Source: Microbacterium lacus (GTDB taxonomy: Bacteria; Actinomycetota; Actinomycetes; Actinomycetales; Microbacteriaceae). Taken from it: 64,000 nucleotides of DNA. Shown piece by piece: positions 8,548 to 17,993 of this stretch. Position 1 is the first letter of the stretch; the number at the start of each line of letters is the position of its first letter. Where the stretch lies: contig NZ_NMUM01000030.1 of the NCBI RefSeq assembly GCF_002812805.1, positions 310,001-374,000 on the forward strand. Direction: 5' to 3'. The translations under genes and the position numbers were made by a program. Below the pieces are notes generated by a model, which was not told the DNA's origin, did not search any database, and was given only the letters and a program-made list of their open reading frames with translations.

Positions 8548-10305
8548 ATGGAGCCGCACACCTTGCCCACCTTCCAGATCGGCGACCAGGATTTCCTGCT
8601 CGACGGCCAGCCGCACCGCATCCTCTCCGGGGCGTTGCATTACTTCCGTGTACACCCAGAGCAGTGGGCAGACCGGATTCACAAGGCACGCCTGATGGGG
8701 CTGAACACGATCGAAACCTACGTGGCCTGGAACGCGCACGCGCCCAGCCAGGGCGAGTGGGATGTCACCGGTGGTCTCGATCTCGGCCGCTTCCTCGACT
8801 TGGTCGCTGCGGAGGGAATGCACGCCATCGTGCGGCCCGGGCCATACATCTGCGCGGAATGGGACAACGGCGGGCTCCCCGCATGGCTTTTCCGCGACGA
8901 GCAGGTCGGTGTGCGGCGCCTCGAACCGCTCTATGTAGCCGCTGTCACCGACTACCTTCAGCGCGTCTATGAGATCATCACTCCGCGTCAGATTGAGGAC
9001 GGCGGCCCGGTGATCCTGGTCCAGATCGAGAACGAGTACGGCGCCTACGGCGCCGACAAGCAATACCTCACCGAACTGGTCCGAGTCACCCGTGAAGCCG
9101 GCATCACTGTGCCGCTCACCACGGTCGACCAGCCCATCGATCAGATGCTGATCGACGGCAGCATCCCCGGTGTTCACATGACCGCCTCGTTCGGTTCTCG
9201 CACCACTGAACGGCTGGCTACCCTCCGGAAGCATCAACCCACGGGGCCTCTGATGTGCATGGAGTTTTGGAACGGCTGGTTCGATGACTGGGGCACCCAC
9301 CACCACACCACCGACCCCGAACTGACCGCACGCGACCTGGACGCTATCCTCTCCGTCGGCGGATCGGTGAACTTCTACATGTTCCACGGTGGCACCAACT
9401 TCGGGCTCACCAACGGCGCCAATGACAAAGGCCGCTATGCCGCCATCACGACCTCCTACGACTACGACGCGCCTCTGGATGAGGCGGGCAACCCCACCGA
9501 GAAGTACTTCGCCTTCCGAGACGTCATCGCCCGCTACGCCCCCATTCCCGACGAGGTTCCCTCCGCTCCGCACCGAGTCGACGAGTTCAGCACCCCGCTG
9601 TCGCACCGTTCGAATCTTCTGCCGCTCGCCAGCTCCCTGGGCGTCGCGAGCCGTCACGACACTCTCCCCACCTTCGACGACCTGGCGCACGACCGTGGCA
9701 TCGCCATTTTCACCACAACCCTGCACGGAAATGGCCCAGGATTGCTCAGCTTCGACGAGGTGCGCGACCGGGCGTGGATCTTCCTCGATGGGGCACCGGT
9801 CGGTGTGCTCGCCCGCGACGCGCACGAGCAGGCCATCGTCCTGACACGCAGCACCGGCGAGCTCGTGATCATCGTGGAAGACCAGGGACGGGTGAACTAC
9901 GGCCCCCGAATCGGCGAACACAAAGGCCTCATCGGCGGAGGCCGCCTCGACGGCGAACCGATCATCGGATGGACTGCCATCCCCCTCGACCTCGACCGCG
10001 TCCCGGCCATCGAAGTCGACCATGATGACCTGGCCGTCGGCCCGGTCATCGCCCGCGGAACGTTCGAGTTGACCAGGCCGTGCGACCTGTTCTTGGACAC
10101 CCGTGACTGGGGGAAGGGCTTTGCCTGGATCAACGGTTTCGCCCTCGGCCGGTACTGGCGACGCGGCCCGCAACGCACCCTATATGTCCCCGAACCCGTC
10201 CTACGCTCCGGACAGAACGAGCTTGTCATCCTCGAACTTGAAGTGCTCACCCAACAGGAAGCCGTCTTCGCGGCGACACCGCTACTCGGACACGAGGATT
10301 TCTAG
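8548..10305 (+). CDS. Beta-galactosidase, GH35
   Basis: Cleaves terminal beta-galactose from imported oligosaccharides in the cytoplasm. About 585 residues, normal for the single-chain bacterial GH35 type. The N-terminal TIM barrel opens with FLLDGQPHRILSGALHYFRVHP. The acid/base glutamate is in QIENEYGAYG (about E163) and the nucleophile in LMCMEFWNGWFDDWG (about E239). GGTNFGLTNGAN is the usual barrel-end motif, and jelly-roll domains follow (CDLFLDTRDWGKGFAWINGFALGRYW). Start is uncertain: ATG 8548 or an in-frame TTG at 8539; neither has a clear ribosome-binding site. No signal peptide is present. The stop overlaps the galE start by one base. Confidence 0.95.
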   Translation: MEPHTLPTFQIGDQDFLLDGQPHRILSGALHYFRVHPEQWADRIHKARLMGLNTIETYVAWNAHAPSQGEWDVTGGLDLGRFLDLVAAEGMHAIVRPGPYICAEWDNGGLPAWLFRDEQVGVRRLEPLYVAAVTDYLQRVYEIITPRQIEDGGPVILVQIENEYGAYGADKQYLTELVRVTREAGITVPLTTVDQPIDQMLIDGSIPGVHMTASFGSRTTERLATLRKHQPTGPLMCMEFWNGWFDDWGTHHHTTDPELTARDLDAILSVGGSVNFYMFHGGTNFGLTNGANDKGRYAAITTSYDYDAPLDEAGNPTEKYFAFRDVIARYAPIPDEVPSAPHRVDEFSTPLSHRSNLLPLASSLGVASRHDTLPTFDDLAHDRGIAIFTTTLHGNGPGLLSFDEVRDRAWIFLDGAPVGVLARDAHEQAIVLTRSTGELVIIVEDQGRVNYGPRIGEHKGLIGGGRLDGEPIIGWTAIPLDLDRVPAIEVDHDDLAVGPVIARGTFELTRPCDLFLDTRDWGKGFAWINGFALGRYWRRGPQRTLYVPEPVLRSGQNELVILELEVLTQQEAVFAATPLLGHEDF

Positions 10306-11282
10306 TGACATGGCTTGTCACCGGAGGTGCCGGCTACATCGGCGCTCACGTCGTACGGGAATTGATCAAAGCCGATATGCGCGCTGTCATCGTTGACAAT
10401 CTGTCCAGCGGGCTACTGCCCTTCGTCCCCGACGGAGTGCCGCTCATCCGCGCAACGATCCTCCACACCGACACCCTGACCCAAGTGATGAAGGATCATC
10501 ACGTCACAGGCGTCATCCACGTCGCCGGCTTTAAATACGCCGGAGTTTCCGTGCGGCGGCCGCTGCACACCTACCAGCAAAACGTGACCGGGACAATAAG
10601 CGTCCTCGAGGCCATAGTCCGCTACGGGATCGACCAGGTTGTGTTCTCCTCCAGCGCCGCCGTCTACGGAACGCCGGATGTCGAGCAAGTCACCGAGAAC
10701 ACCCCGAAGGATCCGCAATCCCCTTACGGCGAGTCCAAGCTGATCGGCGAGTGGCTGCTTCACGACCAAGGCATCGCCACCGGGTTGCGGCACACCTCCC
10801 TGCGCTACTTCAACGTGGTCGGTTCCGGCGACCCGGCGGTGTACGACACCAGCCCGCACAACCTGTTCCCACTCGTCTTCGATGCTCTCGTCTCCGGCCG
10901 AACCCCGCAGATCAACGGCGACAATTACCCGACCCCCGACGGCACGAACGTCCGCGACTACGTCCACGTGTCGGATATCGCCGCCGCGCACGTCGCCGCC
11001 GCTCGCCGTCTCGAAGCGGCAGAGCCCATCGAGTCCGCCTACAACCTCGGTAGTGGCGACGGGCTCTCCGTTGCCGAGATCATGACCGCCGTCGCGACCG
11101 TCACCGGCATCCAGTTCACACCAACGATCGGACCCCGCCGGCCCGGCGACCCGCCCCGCATCGTCGCGAGCGGCAAGCTGGCCGCGCGCGACCTCGACTG
11201 GCGGATGCGGCACTCCGTGGAGGAGATGGTACGGAGCGCATGGGAGGCGCGGCTGCGCGCAGAGAAGGAAACCCCGCAATGA
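10305..11282 (+). CDS. galE: UDP-glucose 4-epimerase
   Basis: Interconverts UDP-galactose and UDP-glucose in the Leloir pathway. A 325-residue short-chain dehydrogenase-type protein with the NAD-binding motif TGGAGYIGAHV at the N-terminus, the Ser/catalytic Tyr-Lys set (SSSAAVYG and SPYGESK), RYFNVVGS and the C-terminal region PRRPGDPP. The GTG start overlaps the stop of the beta-galactosidase gene, and its own stop overlaps the ATG of the galT remnant, so the order was originally bga-galE-galT with coupled translation. It remains intact although the galT that followed it is ruined. Confidence 0.95.
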   Translation: MTWLVTGGAGYIGAHVVRELIKADMRAVIVDNLSSGLLPFVPDGVPLIRATILHTDTLTQVMKDHHVTGVIHVAGFKYAGVSVRRPLHTYQQNVTGTISVLEAIVRYGIDQVVFSSSAAVYGTPDVEQVTENTPKDPQSPYGESKLIGEWLLHDQGIATGLRHTSLRYFNVVGSGDPAVYDTSPHNLFPLVFDALVSGRTPQINGDNYPTPDGTNVRDYVHVSDIAAAHVAAARRLEAAEPIESAYNLGSGDGLSVAEIMTAVATVTGIQFTPTIGPRRPGDPPRIVASGKLAARDLDWRMRHSVEEMVRSAWEARLRAEKETPQ

Positions 11283-12103
11283 CCACCGGCGGGATCGCCA
11301 AGCGAGTCACCCGCCCTACCCCACGGGCGCGAGCTGATCTACTTTGACGACGTCGACACCACCCTCGGGCCCGAGCGGGCGGTCGACGCCAGGCCGCTCG
11401 ACCCGCGGCCGCCGACGGCGACCATGCGGCAGGACGTGCTCACGGGCGGCGACTGGGTCTCGATCGCCGCACCCAGGCAGAACCGGGTCTTCCTCCCTCC
11501 GGTCGACCAGGACCCCCTCGCACCGCAGACCCCCGGGAACCCCTCCGAGGTCCCGGCACGCTACGACGTGGCCGTGTTCGAGAACCGCTCCCCGTCCTTC
11601 GGACCCGACCTCGCCGTTGTGCCCAACAGCCCGCGCGGCCTGGATGATCTTGCGGAGCGAGGCCTGGGGCGCACCCGCACCTCGATCGGCCGCTGCGAAG
11701 TGGTCTGCTTCAGCCCCGACCACGAGGGATCGTTCGGCACCCAGACCCCCAGCCGGGCACGCACCCTGATCGAGGCATGGGCCGACAGGACCGAAGCGCT
11801 CGCCGCACTTCCGGGGCGTGCATCAGGTGATCCCGTTCGTAAACCGCGGCGAGGCGATCGGAGTCACCGTCCATCACCCGCACGGCTAGATCTACGCCTA
11901 CCCCTACATCTCTCCCAAGACACAGCAGACCCTCGACACCATCCACCGCACCGCCCCCGACCTGTTCCGGCGCATTCTCGACGTCGAGCGCACCGGGGAC
12001 CGGGTCGTCAGCGGCGAACATTGGACAGCGTTCGTGCCATTTGCCGCACGCTGGCCGATCGAGGTACACCTGCTGCCACACCGCCAAACTCCCGACTTCG
12101 CGG
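11279..12103 (+). pseudogene. galT: Degenerate galactose-1-phosphate uridylyltransferase gene (galT remnant)
   Basis: ATG 11279 overlaps the galE stop, as expected for galT, but the product breaks off after about 22 codons. A frameshift near 11310-11325 moves the reading to GRELIYFDDVDTT, MRQDVLTGGDWVSIAAPRQ and VFENRSPSFGPD, all GalT-like. A one-base insertion near 11817 shifts it again to VHQVIPFVNRGEAIG and VHHPHG. There TAG (11887-11889) stands where the glutamine of the HPHGQ catalytic motif should be, and the frame continues IYAYPYISPKTQQTL to PFAARWPIEVHLLPHRQTPDFA. The last third of the protein is missing: similarity ends about 12,100, where the convergent pckG ends. At least four independent lesions leave no doubt that it is nonfunctional. 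Confidence 0.9.
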
Positions 12104-13966
12104 CTAATTGCGGAGGCGGTACCGCAGGGCCGAGAGCTCGGACTGCAGGGCCGCGGGCACCCGACCCTCGAACGTCGCGTAGAAGGCCTCGGTATTGTCG
12201 GCCTCGGCCTGCCACGTCGCCGGGTCCACCGAGAAGAGCTCTTCGAGGTCCGCCTCGGGTACATCGATACCGTCGAGGTTCAGGTCCTCGATGCGCGGGA
12301 GTCGGCCGATCGGGCTGTCGACGGCGCCGACGTCACCCTGGATGCGACGGACGACCCACTCGATGACGCGCGAGTTGTCACCGAAGCCGGGCCAGAGGAA
12401 CCGGCCGTCGGCACCGCGGCGGAACCAGTTGACCTGGAAGATGCGCGGAGCGCGGTCGAAGCGCAGCTTCTGCCCGACCTTCAGCCAGTGGCCGAAGTAG
12501 TCGGCCATGTTGTAACCGCAGAACGGCAGCATCGCGAACGGGTCGCGGCGCAGCTCGCCGAGGGTTCCTTCGGCGGCTGCCGTGCGCTCGGACGAGATGT
12601 TCGAGCCGATGAAGACGCCGTGCGTCCAGTCGGTCGCTTCGACGACCAGCGGCACGTTGGTGGCACGTCGTCCACCGAACAGGATCGCGTCGAGAGGCAC
12701 ACCCTCGGCGGCATCCCAGTCCGGTGCGATCTGCGGGCACTGACCGGCACTCACCGTGAACCGGGAGTTCGGGTGTGCGGCGGGACGACCGGATGCCGGT
12801 GTCCACGGGTTGCCCTCCCAGTCGGTCAGGTGCGGCGGGGCCTCATCGGTCAGGCCCTCCCACCAGACATCACCGTCGGGTCGGAGCGCGACGTTCGTGA
12901 AGATCGTGTTGCCCCACAGGGTCTCAACCGCCGTGACGTTGGTCGACTCGCCCGTGCCGGGTGCAACGCCGAAGAAGCCGGCCTCGGGGTTGATCGCCCA
13001 GAGGCGTCCGTCTTCTCCGGGGCGGATCCAGGCGATGTCGTCGCCCAGGGTCTCGACGCGCCAGCCGGGGATCGTCGGGCGAAGCATCGCCAGGTTCGTC
13101 TTGCCGCACGCCGAGGGGAACGCCGCGGCGATGTGGTACTTCCGGCCCTGCGGGTCGATGACGCGGATGAGCAGCATGTGCTCGGCGAGCCATCCTTCGT
13201 CGCGCCCGATGACCGAGGCGATCCGCAGCGCGAAGCACTTCTTGGCGAGGATGGCGTTGCCACCGTAGCCCGACCCGTACGACCAGACTTCGAGGGTGTC
13301 CGGGAAGTGGACGATGTACTTGTCGTCGTTGCACGGCCACGCGACATCCTTCTCACCGGGCGCCAACGGCGCACCCACCGAGTGGACCGTACGCACCCAC
13401 GGGGCTCCGTTGGCGATCAGGTCGGTCACGTCGGCGCCGACGCGCGTCATGATGCCGATGCTCGTGACCGCGTAGGGGCTGTCGGTGATCTGCACGCCGA
13501 TGTGTGAGAGCGGGCCACCGACGGCGCCCATCGAGAACGGGACGACGTACATCGTGCGGCCGCGCATGCTGCCGGAGAAGATCTGCGACATCGTGCCGCG
13601 CATCTCGGTCGGGTCGGCCCAGTTGTTGGTGGGGCCCGCGTCCTCTTCGCGCTCGGATGCGATGAACGTGCGGCCCTCGGTACGGGCCACGTCCTTCGGG
13701 TGCGAACGTGCGAGGTACGAACCGGGGCGCCACTCGGGATTCAGGCGGATGAGCGTGCCGTCGTCGACCATCTGGCGCAGCAGCGCCTCGTTCTCAGCGC
13801 GCGATCCATCGATCCAGTGCACGCGGGCGGGCTGCGTGAGTGCGGCGACCTCGTCGACCCACGCAAGCAGTTCGGTCAGACCGGCCTCGTCCGCGGGGCG
13901 CTGTCCGAAGTCGGTGACGCGACGGGGGACGGCGATGCGGGTGCTCAGGGATTCGGCAAGTGCCAC
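12104..13966 (-). CDS. pckG: Phosphoenolpyruvate carboxykinase (GTP)
   Basis: Converts oxaloacetate and GTP to PEP, CO2 and GDP; the entry step of gluconeogenesis from organic acids. 620 residues, standard for the GTP class. The nucleotide/PEP-binding loop [13 protein letters not shown] (roughly 275-290) and RIDGS-like [12 protein letters not shown] near the N-terminus are diagnostic, with [30 protein letters not shown] near the C-terminus. GTG 13966 is preceded by AGGAG at seven bases. The 3' end abuts the galT remnant. It is divergent from the RamB-like regulator gene at 14073, which makes that regulator a plausible controller. Confidence 0.97.
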   Translation of the reverse strand: MALAESLSTRIAVPRRVTDFGQRPADEAGLTELLAWVDEVAALTQPARVHWIDGSRAENEALLRQMVDDGTLIRLNPEWRPGSYLARSHPKDVARTEGRTFIASEREEDAGPTNNWADPTEMRGTMSQIFSGSMRGRTMYVVPFSMGAVGGPLSHIGVQITDSPYAVTSIGIMTRVGADVTDLIANGAPWVRTVHSVGAPLAPGEKDVAWPCNDDKYIVHFPDTLEVWSYGSGYGGNAILAKKCFALRIASVIGRDEGWLAEHMLLIRVIDPQGRKYHIAAAFPSACGKTNLAMLRPTIPGWRVETLGDDIAWIRPGEDGRLWAINPEAGFFGVAPGTGESTNVTAVETLWGNTIFTNVALRPDGDVWWEGLTDEAPPHLTDWEGNPWTPASGRPAAHPNSRFTVSAGQCPQIAPDWDAAEGVPLDAILFGGRRATNVPLVVEATDWTHGVFIGSNISSERTAAAEGTLGELRRDPFAMLPFCGYNMADYFGHWLKVGQKLRFDRAPRIFQVNWFRRGADGRFLWPGFGDNSRVIEWVVRRIQGDVGAVDSPIGRLPRIEDLNLDGIDVPEADLEELFSVDPATWQAEADNTEAFYATFEGRVPAALQSELSALRYRLRN

Positions 13967-14019
13967 GATGCGCTCCTACTTTCTCGGCTCTCCTCAATTT
14001 CACCGCGGTCGTGCCGTGA

Positions 14020-14066
14020 TTTGCCAAAGTTTGCGAACGAAAGAAACACGATTCTTTCCCTATACT
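14020..14066. promoter_or_regulatory. Helically phased repeat and -10 box between pckG and the RamB-like gene
   Basis: TTTGCCAA (14020-14027) and TTTGCGAA (14030-14037) repeat with exactly one helical turn between them. The second copy lies in AAAGTTTGCGAA, close to the RamB operator known from corynebacteria (AAAGTTTGCAAA-like, by recall). On the plus strand TATACT (14061-14066) ends six bases before ATG 14073, spacing that would give a leaderless transcript starting at or near the A of the ATG. No clear -35 was seen. Confidence 0.5.
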
Positions 14067-14072
14067 CAAGGA

Positions 14073-15512
14073 ATGGTCGGCTCCGCTCTCGAACTCACCA
14101 CCCTCGGTCACCGCATTCGGCATCACCGGCTGCAGAAAGGGCTGACGCTGGATGAGCTCGGCGCTCTGGTGGGGGTCGCCGGCAGCCAGCTGAGCCTGGT
14201 GGAGAACGGAAAGCGCGAGCCGAAGCTCTCGCTGTTGCAGGCCGTCGCTGCAGCGACCGGCACCGAAGTGTCGGACCTGATCTCCGGCGAGCCCCCCAAC
14301 CGTCGAGCGGCACTGGAGATCGAACTCGAACGCGCGCAGGCCAGCCCCGCCTTCCGTCGCCTCGGAGTTGCTCCGGTGCGGGTGGCGAAGACAATGTCGG
14401 ATGAGACGATCGAGTCGCTGTTGGGGCTCCATCGGGAACTCCAGCGGCGCGAACGTGAGGCCATCGCGACTCCGGAAGAGGCGCGGCGTGCCAACACCGA
14501 GCTGCGCCTGCGGATGCGCGAGCACGACAACTACCTGCCCGACATCGAACGACTCGCCGAGAAGCAGCTCAAGACGGCGGGGCATGTCACCGGCGCCCTG
14601 ACGCACCGCACGGTCAGCATCATGGCCGAACGGCTCGGCTTCGAGCTGATCTACGTCAACGATCTGCCGAGCTCGACCCGATCGATCACCGATCTCGAGC
14701 ACGGACGGATCTACCTGCCCCCCGCGTCGATTCCCGGAGGCCACGGCCTGCGGTCGATGGCGCTGCAGGCCATGGCCCACCGCCTGCTCGGTCACACCCG
14801 GCCGACGGACTACGCGGACTTCCTGCAGCAGCGCCTCGAGATCAACTACTTCGCGGCGTGCTGCCTCATGCCCGAGACGGCCGCGGTCGCGTTCTTGCAG
14901 CAGGCCAAAAAGGATCGGAACCTGGCCGTCGAGGACTTTCGTGACGCGTTCGGCGTGACGCATGAGGCCGCCGGAATGCGCCTGACGAACCTTGTCACCA
15001 AGCATCTCGGCATTTCGCTGCACTTCTTGCGGGTGGGTCACACCGGATCTCTCCAGCGCGTGTACGAGAACGACGGACTTCCCCTGCCGATGGACGTTAC
15101 GGGTTCAGTCGAAGGTCAGATCGTGTGCCGCAAGTTCTCGGCGCGCGGCGCGTTCGACCAGCAGAACCGCGCGACCGAGCACTATCAGTACACGGACACG
15201 CCCGCCGGCACGTTCTGGTGCTCGACGCAGACGGGAAACACCACCGACGGCGAGTTCTCGATCACCGTCGGCGTGCCCTTCGACGACGCCCGCTGGTTCC
15301 GTGGGCGCGAGACGGCGAGCCGCGCCGTTTCGACCTGCCCCGACGACGCGTGCTGTCGGCGCCCGGCCCCCGAGATCGCCGACCGGTGGGAGGGCAAGTC
15401 ATGGCCCTCGGCGCGCGTGCACATGCAGATGTTCTCCCCGCTCCCCCGCGGGGCCTTCCCCGGCGTGGACGACTCCGAGGTCTACTCGTTCCTCGAGCGC
15501 CACGCCGACTGA
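14073..15512 (+). CDS. RamB/ScfR-type transcriptional regulator (HTH plus IrrE-like domain)
   Basis: A 479-residue regulator of carbon flux. It has an XRE helix-turn-helix at the N-terminus (LGHRIRHHRLQKGLTLDELGALVGVAGSQLSLVENGKREPKLSLL), a linker, an ImmA/IrrE-like segment (MALQAMAHRLLGH, NYFAACCLMP) and the C-terminal short-chain-fatty-acyl domain with conserved cysteines (STCPDDACCRR). This is the layout of corynebacterial RamB, which controls acetate and glyoxylate-pathway genes. The IrrE-like active site lacks a full HExxH (reads MAHRLLGH), usual for this family. ATG 14073 fits the start of the HTH and a possible leaderless mRNA; the open frame upstream encodes nothing protein-like. Confidence 0.88.
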   Translation: MVGSALELTTLGHRIRHHRLQKGLTLDELGALVGVAGSQLSLVENGKREPKLSLLQAVAAATGTEVSDLISGEPPNRRAALEIELERAQASPAFRRLGVAPVRVAKTMSDETIESLLGLHRELQRREREAIATPEEARRANTELRLRMREHDNYLPDIERLAEKQLKTAGHVTGALTHRTVSIMAERLGFELIYVNDLPSSTRSITDLEHGRIYLPPASIPGGHGLRSMALQAMAHRLLGHTRPTDYADFLQQRLEINYFAACCLMPETAAVAFLQQAKKDRNLAVEDFRDAFGVTHEAAGMRLTNLVTKHLGISLHFLRVGHTGSLQRVYENDGLPLPMDVTGSVEGQIVCRKFSARGAFDQQNRATEHYQYTDTPAGTFWCSTQTGNTTDGEFSITVGVPFDDARWFRGRETASRAVSTCPDDACCRRPAPEIADRWEGKSWPSARVHMQMFSPLPRGAFPGVDDSEVYSFLERHAD

Positions 15513-15533
15513 TCCGGCAGAACAGCTGACAGG

Positions 15534-16433
15534 TTAACCGGCATCCTGGCGCGGTGACCAGCGGAACCACGCCGCGACGTATATCGCGAGCCCCCCGATG
15601 AGCCCGACGATGACCCAGAGCACGATCAGGAAGTCGATCCAGGATCCGATCGGCGGCGAACCGGGCAGGAATGTGCGGAGCGGAATGGTCGCGAACAGCA
15701 TGGCGCCCATCCAGCTCATGAAGGATGCCTCCACGCGCCGTCGCCCCCGGTAGACGGTGATCGCGACGCTCAGCACGAGCACCGGCATGACGATCATGAG
15801 CCCGAGCAGCACGATCCCGAACGCGATCGTGCTGCCGGAACGGGTCGCGGTGAACTGGACGACGTCAACGCCCTCCGAAACGCCGTCGAACTCGGCCTGC
15901 AGACCGAGGTCGATCTCTTCGGCAGCGATGCTCCATCCCGGCACGCGACCTGACGCGCTCACCCAGGTCCGGAGCGCTTCGGGCTCTCCGTCAACCACTC
16001 GATACGCGATGATCGAGGTCTCGCCCACGTGCGAGTCGAACGGCCACCGTTCGACCACACCGTCGGTCACCAGCTCGACCGCGACCGGCGATGCCACACC
16101 GCTCGACCCGAATTCGATCATCCGGTCGCCGTCGGCTCCGCTGATCAACACGCCGAGTGTCTCGTTCAGAACGAAGCCGTCACCCGCGGGGCCCGCTTCG
16201 ATGACGTCGATCTGCATTGTCACTCGGTCGCGCACGGCGTCGACAGATTGCGGCACGACCGAGAGTTTCACATCCCACTTTTCGGGCTCGTCACCCTCGG
16301 CATCCGTGACTTGTCCACCTACCGCGTAGAGCAGGACGGAAACCAAATACACCGCCACCATCACTCCCAGCGCAACGATGAGAGTGGTGCGGCGCCGCCT
16401 CCGTGCCGCGGGCGCACGGGTGTCCGCGCTCAC
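15534..16433 (-). CDS. DUF4436 family membrane protein
   Basis: 299 residues. One N-terminal membrane segment (TLIVALGVMVAVYLVSVLLYAV) follows an Arg-rich start, then a 150-residue extracytoplasmic beta-rich domain (WPFDSHVGETSI, VPGWSI), then three C-terminal membrane segments (AFGIVLLGLMIVMPVLVLSVAI, MGAMLFATIPLRTFLPG, FLIVLWVIVGLIGGLAIYVA). The pattern and the PPIGSWIDFLIVLWV ending match the actinobacterial DUF4436 family, of unknown function. Its GTG start overlaps the stop of the nicotinamidase gene by four bases, so the two are cotranscribed, though no functional link is known. Confidence 0.85.
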   Translation of the reverse strand: MSADTRAPAARRRRRTTLIVALGVMVAVYLVSVLLYAVGGQVTDAEGDEPEKWDVKLSVVPQSVDAVRDRVTMQIDVIEAGPAGDGFVLNETLGVLISGADGDRMIEFGSSGVASPVAVELVTDGVVERWPFDSHVGETSIIAYRVVDGEPEALRTWVSASGRVPGWSIAAEEIDLGLQAEFDGVSEGVDVVQFTATRSGSTIAFGIVLLGLMIVMPVLVLSVAITVYRGRRRVEASFMSWMGAMLFATIPLRTFLPGSPPIGSWIDFLIVLWVIVGLIGGLAIYVAAWFRWSPRQDAG

Positions 16434-16996
16434 GCCAGTTCGGCTCCGGCGCGTTCCAGCTCGGTGAGGGCCGCCGCGCTCGTCTCCTGTGCGACGCCCG
16501 CGACCAGGTCGGTCAGGATCCGCACCCGACGCCCGTGCGCTATCGCGTCGAGCGCCGAGGCTCGCACGCAGTAGTCGGTTGCGAGGCCCGCGACATCCAC
16601 CTCGGTCACCCCGTGCGATTCGATGAGCTCGGCGACCCGGCTGCCGTCGTCGGTCGTCCCCTCGTACAGCGAGTAGGCCGGGATGCCCTGGCCCTTCTTG
16701 ACGTGATGGGTGACGCGCGAGGTGTCGAACTCAGGGTCATACTCGGCACCTTCTGTGCCCGAGACGCAGTGCACCGGCCAGGTCTCGATGTAGTCGGGTT
16801 CGGTATGGAAGTGTCCGCCGTTATCGTTATGCGGATCGTGCCAGTCGCGTGAGGCGACGATGAGGTCGTAGTCGTCGCCGTACGCGTCGAGATACTCCGT
16901 GATCTTCGCGGCGACGGCGTCGCCCCCGTCCACGCCGAGGGCGCCCCCCTCGGTGAAGTCGTTCTGGACATCGACGATGAACAGCGCCTTGGTCAT
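16430..16996 (-). CDS. pncA: Nicotinamidase / pyrazinamidase
   Basis: Hydrolyses nicotinamide to nicotinate for NAD salvage. A 188-residue isochorismatase-like hydrolase. The catalytic Asp is in ALFIVDVQNDF (Asp 9), the metal-binding Asp/His set in DWHDPHNDNGGHF, the Lys in HHVKKGQG, and the nucleophile cysteine in GLATDYCVRASALDA. All are in canonical order. ATG 16996 gives the standard N-terminus. It overlaps the downstream DUF4436 gene by four bases. Confidence 0.95.
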   Translation of the reverse strand: MTKALFIVDVQNDFTEGGALGVDGGDAVAAKITEYLDAYGDDYDLIVASRDWHDPHNDNGGHFHTEPDYIETWPVHCVSGTEGAEYDPEFDTSRVTHHVKKGQGIPAYSLYEGTTDDGSRVAELIESHGVTEVDVAGLATDYCVRASALDAIAHGRRVRILTDLVAGVAQETSAAALTELERAGAELA

Positions 16997-17044
16997 CCCC
17001 CGAGCGTAGCGCCGAGTACTTCTCCGGCGGAGGTCAGGCGAGTG

Positions 17045-17344
17045 TCAGGCCAGGGCCTCGACGAAACCCACCTTGCTCACGGCAACACGCTCCGGCACTC
17101 CCGCGAATGCCTCGGCACGACCTTCGGACGCCATGTAGGTGCTCTCGAGTTCGAGGAAAGCCGCCTCGTCACCCTCGATGCTCACGGCCCACACGAACTG
17201 GTTCGACTCGCGCACGGCGTAGGCGAACTCGATCCCGAATCCGGCGGCGGCGCGCACCCGGGGCATCCATTCCTTCCACCACTCGAGGAAGGCGTCGAAC
17301 TCTCCGTCGACGATCGTGTACGTGCGCAGTTGGATGGTCTTCAC
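17045..17344 (-). CDS. NIPSNAP-family small protein
   Basis: 99 residues, one ferredoxin-like alpha/beta domain: IQLRTYTIVDGEFDAFLEWWKEWMPRVRAAAGFGIEFAYAV, then FVWAVSIEGDEAAFLELESTYMAS. The RTYT opening followed by W..W.P...A.G and later FVW is typical of NIPSNAP proteins, whose biochemical role is unknown. It lies 48 bases upstream of pncA on the same strand and may be cotranscribed with it. Confidence 0.8.
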   Translation of the reverse strand: MKTIQLRTYTIVDGEFDAFLEWWKEWMPRVRAAAGFGIEFAYAVRESNQFVWAVSIEGDEAAFLELESTYMASEGRAEAFAGVPERVAVSKVGFVEALA

Positions 17345-17368
17345 GACTCCAGCTTGGCACGTGCCCGC

Positions 17369-17764
17369 TCACCCCTCGAGTATCAGCGCGATCCAGCCCG
17401 CCGCAAACGCGAGCGCCGCCACCCCCACCATCAGGAACGACAGGCGCACGAGCGCACGGACGAGGGCGGATCCCTTCGACAGACGCATGCGGTTGTGCCA
17501 TCCCACGCGGTACTCGATGTCGGCCATGTCCCGACCGCCGACGATCGTCAGATCGTGTGCACTGAGCGGCGCCTCGTTCACCGTGCCCTGGTCATCGAAC
17601 CAGCGCACCAGGGACCCGTCATCGGTGTGCTCCACGACCGCGCGAGTGGGGGCCCAGCTCCCGTCTGCGATGCGCGCGACGAGAGCGAGAAATGCCAGGC
17701 CCAGCGCACCGAGCACGCCGATCCACGTGAAGACCTCAGCGATGAGTCCCACCACGTCGGCCAT
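17369..17764 (-). CDS. Small membrane protein of unknown function
   Basis: 131 residues that I do not recognise. The N-terminal membrane segment is VFTWIGVLGALGLAFLALVARI and the C-terminal one is LSFLMVGVAALAFAAGWIALIL. Between them lies an apparently soluble segment of about 70 residues with Trp and charged residues (VRWFDDQGTVNEAPL, ADIEYRVGWHNRMRL). Codon use is like its neighbours. It lies 24 bases upstream of the NIPSNAP gene in the same direction. Confidence 0.7.
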   Translation of the reverse strand: MADVVGLIAEVFTWIGVLGALGLAFLALVARIADGSWAPTRAVVEHTDDGSLVRWFDDQGTVNEAPLSAHDLTIVGGRDMADIEYRVGWHNRMRLSKGSALVRALVRLSFLMVGVAALAFAAGWIALILEG

Positions 17765-17993
17765 CCGTTCAGGTTACCGGGACGTGGGTCGCCCTCCCCC
17801 TCCTGATCGAAAGCCGACGGCGACTGCCGATCCGCGCGCGACCCCGCGACCTATCGCACCACCTCCGGCCCTGACCAAACCCCTGGTCAGCGAAACCGCC
17901 CCCACGCGGATGCAAGGTTTCGTGACCGTCCCGCAGGTGAGCCGCGCCCGGCAAACACGTCGACGTGGCTCGTGCCACACGACCGGGCGGGCC

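Noticed and set aside
12041..13507. A 488-codon plus-strand open frame over pckG
   Set aside because: High-GC shadow of the minus-strand PEP carboxykinase gene; no family resemblance.
13485..14072. In-frame N-terminal extension of the RamB-like protein
   Set aside because: It overlaps pckG on the other strand and encodes no recognisable domain; ATG 14073 directly precedes the HTH.
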